Source: Actinidia chinensis
Lineage: Eukaryota; Streptophyta; Magnoliopsida; Ericales; Actinidiaceae
Direction: 5' to 3'
DNA length: 32,500 bases
NCBI GenBank assembly: GCA_009663005.1
Contig: CM018891.1
Location: 2,330,465 to 2,362,964 of the forward strand
How positions within the stretch are numbered: position 1 is the first letter of the stretch; each line of letters begins with the position of its first letter. The notes under the pieces were generated by a model that saw nothing but the letters and a program-made list of their open reading frames with translations, was not told where the DNA came from and did not search any database. Below are positions 32,283-32,500 of the stretch, one piece after another. The position numbers were made by a program, and so were the translations under genes.

Positions 32283-32500
32283 CTGTATGTACAGATAGAT
32301 ATCCCATTATTAAAAATATAGCCATGAGAGTTGCCTCATGCCCTGTGACTATGGTCCTCTTTACATGATAGCGAGATGTAATAAATCCCAGTAGCCAAAA
32401 ATCATATAGGTGTCCAGTGGACCCACAGGATTATCCTACATCCATTATTAATCCAATGTTATTGGATAAAAGCATGAATATAGAATGCTAAGTACAATTG
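32283..32500. other. Window end, no gene seen
   Basis: No coding signal or repeat structure recognised. Confidence 0.3.

Noticed and set aside
1..32500. CRISPR arrays, operons, prophage or plasmid features
   Set aside because: Nothing of the kind is present; all repeats are eukaryotic MITEs, microsatellites or tandem duplications.

Overview
This looks like nuclear DNA of a flowering plant, probably a woody eudicot. The evidence is short plant-type spliced genes separated by long AT-rich spacers, U-rich GT-AG introns, transcription-factor families found only in plants, and many small inverted-repeat transposons (MITEs). I could not fix the species.

Layout. Positions 1-1000 hold a minus-strand Pro/Ser-rich gene that starts at 992; its 3' end is uncertain. 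Positions 1000-7600 are mostly spacer, with a possible small plus-strand spliced transcript (1239-1800), a 46-bp tandem repeat, and a clean 491-bp Mutator-like MITE (5640-6130). A five-exon U-box E3 ligase gene of the PUB5 type runs on the minus strand from 11229 to 7617. Its U-box half is intact, but the ARM-like C-terminal half carries five frame breaks within about 190 bp. Positions 11800-19800 are repeat-rich, including a large hairpin element with 95-bp tandem repeats (12.2-13.0 kb).

A RADIALIS-like single-MYB gene starts at 20047 (+). Its canonical last exon may lie 1.7 kb downstream at 21971, beyond a repeat insertion. A tRNA-Ala 3'-half remnant follows at 22.4 kb. A broken type-II peroxiredoxin (PrxIIE-like) occupies 24237-23431 (-), and a repeat supplies its tail. 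Next come a polypyrimidine block, a 389-bp hAT-type MITE with an exact 8-bp target duplication, and a roughly 470-bp tandem duplication (26.2-27.2 kb).

The best gene in the window is an intact, intronless zinc-finger homeodomain factor of the ZHD6 type (28375-27572, -). Its 5' leader has a short upstream ORF in strong start context. The remainder to 32500 is MITE territory, including a second hAT element with an exact 8-bp target duplication and two fold-back elements.

The genes are unrelated neighbours, not a pathway. No operon-like or defence-like system is visible. The main points of interest are gene decay (PUB5-like, PrxIIE-like), possible splice bypass of the damage, the ZHD6 upstream ORF, and a dense nested set of non-autonomous transposons.
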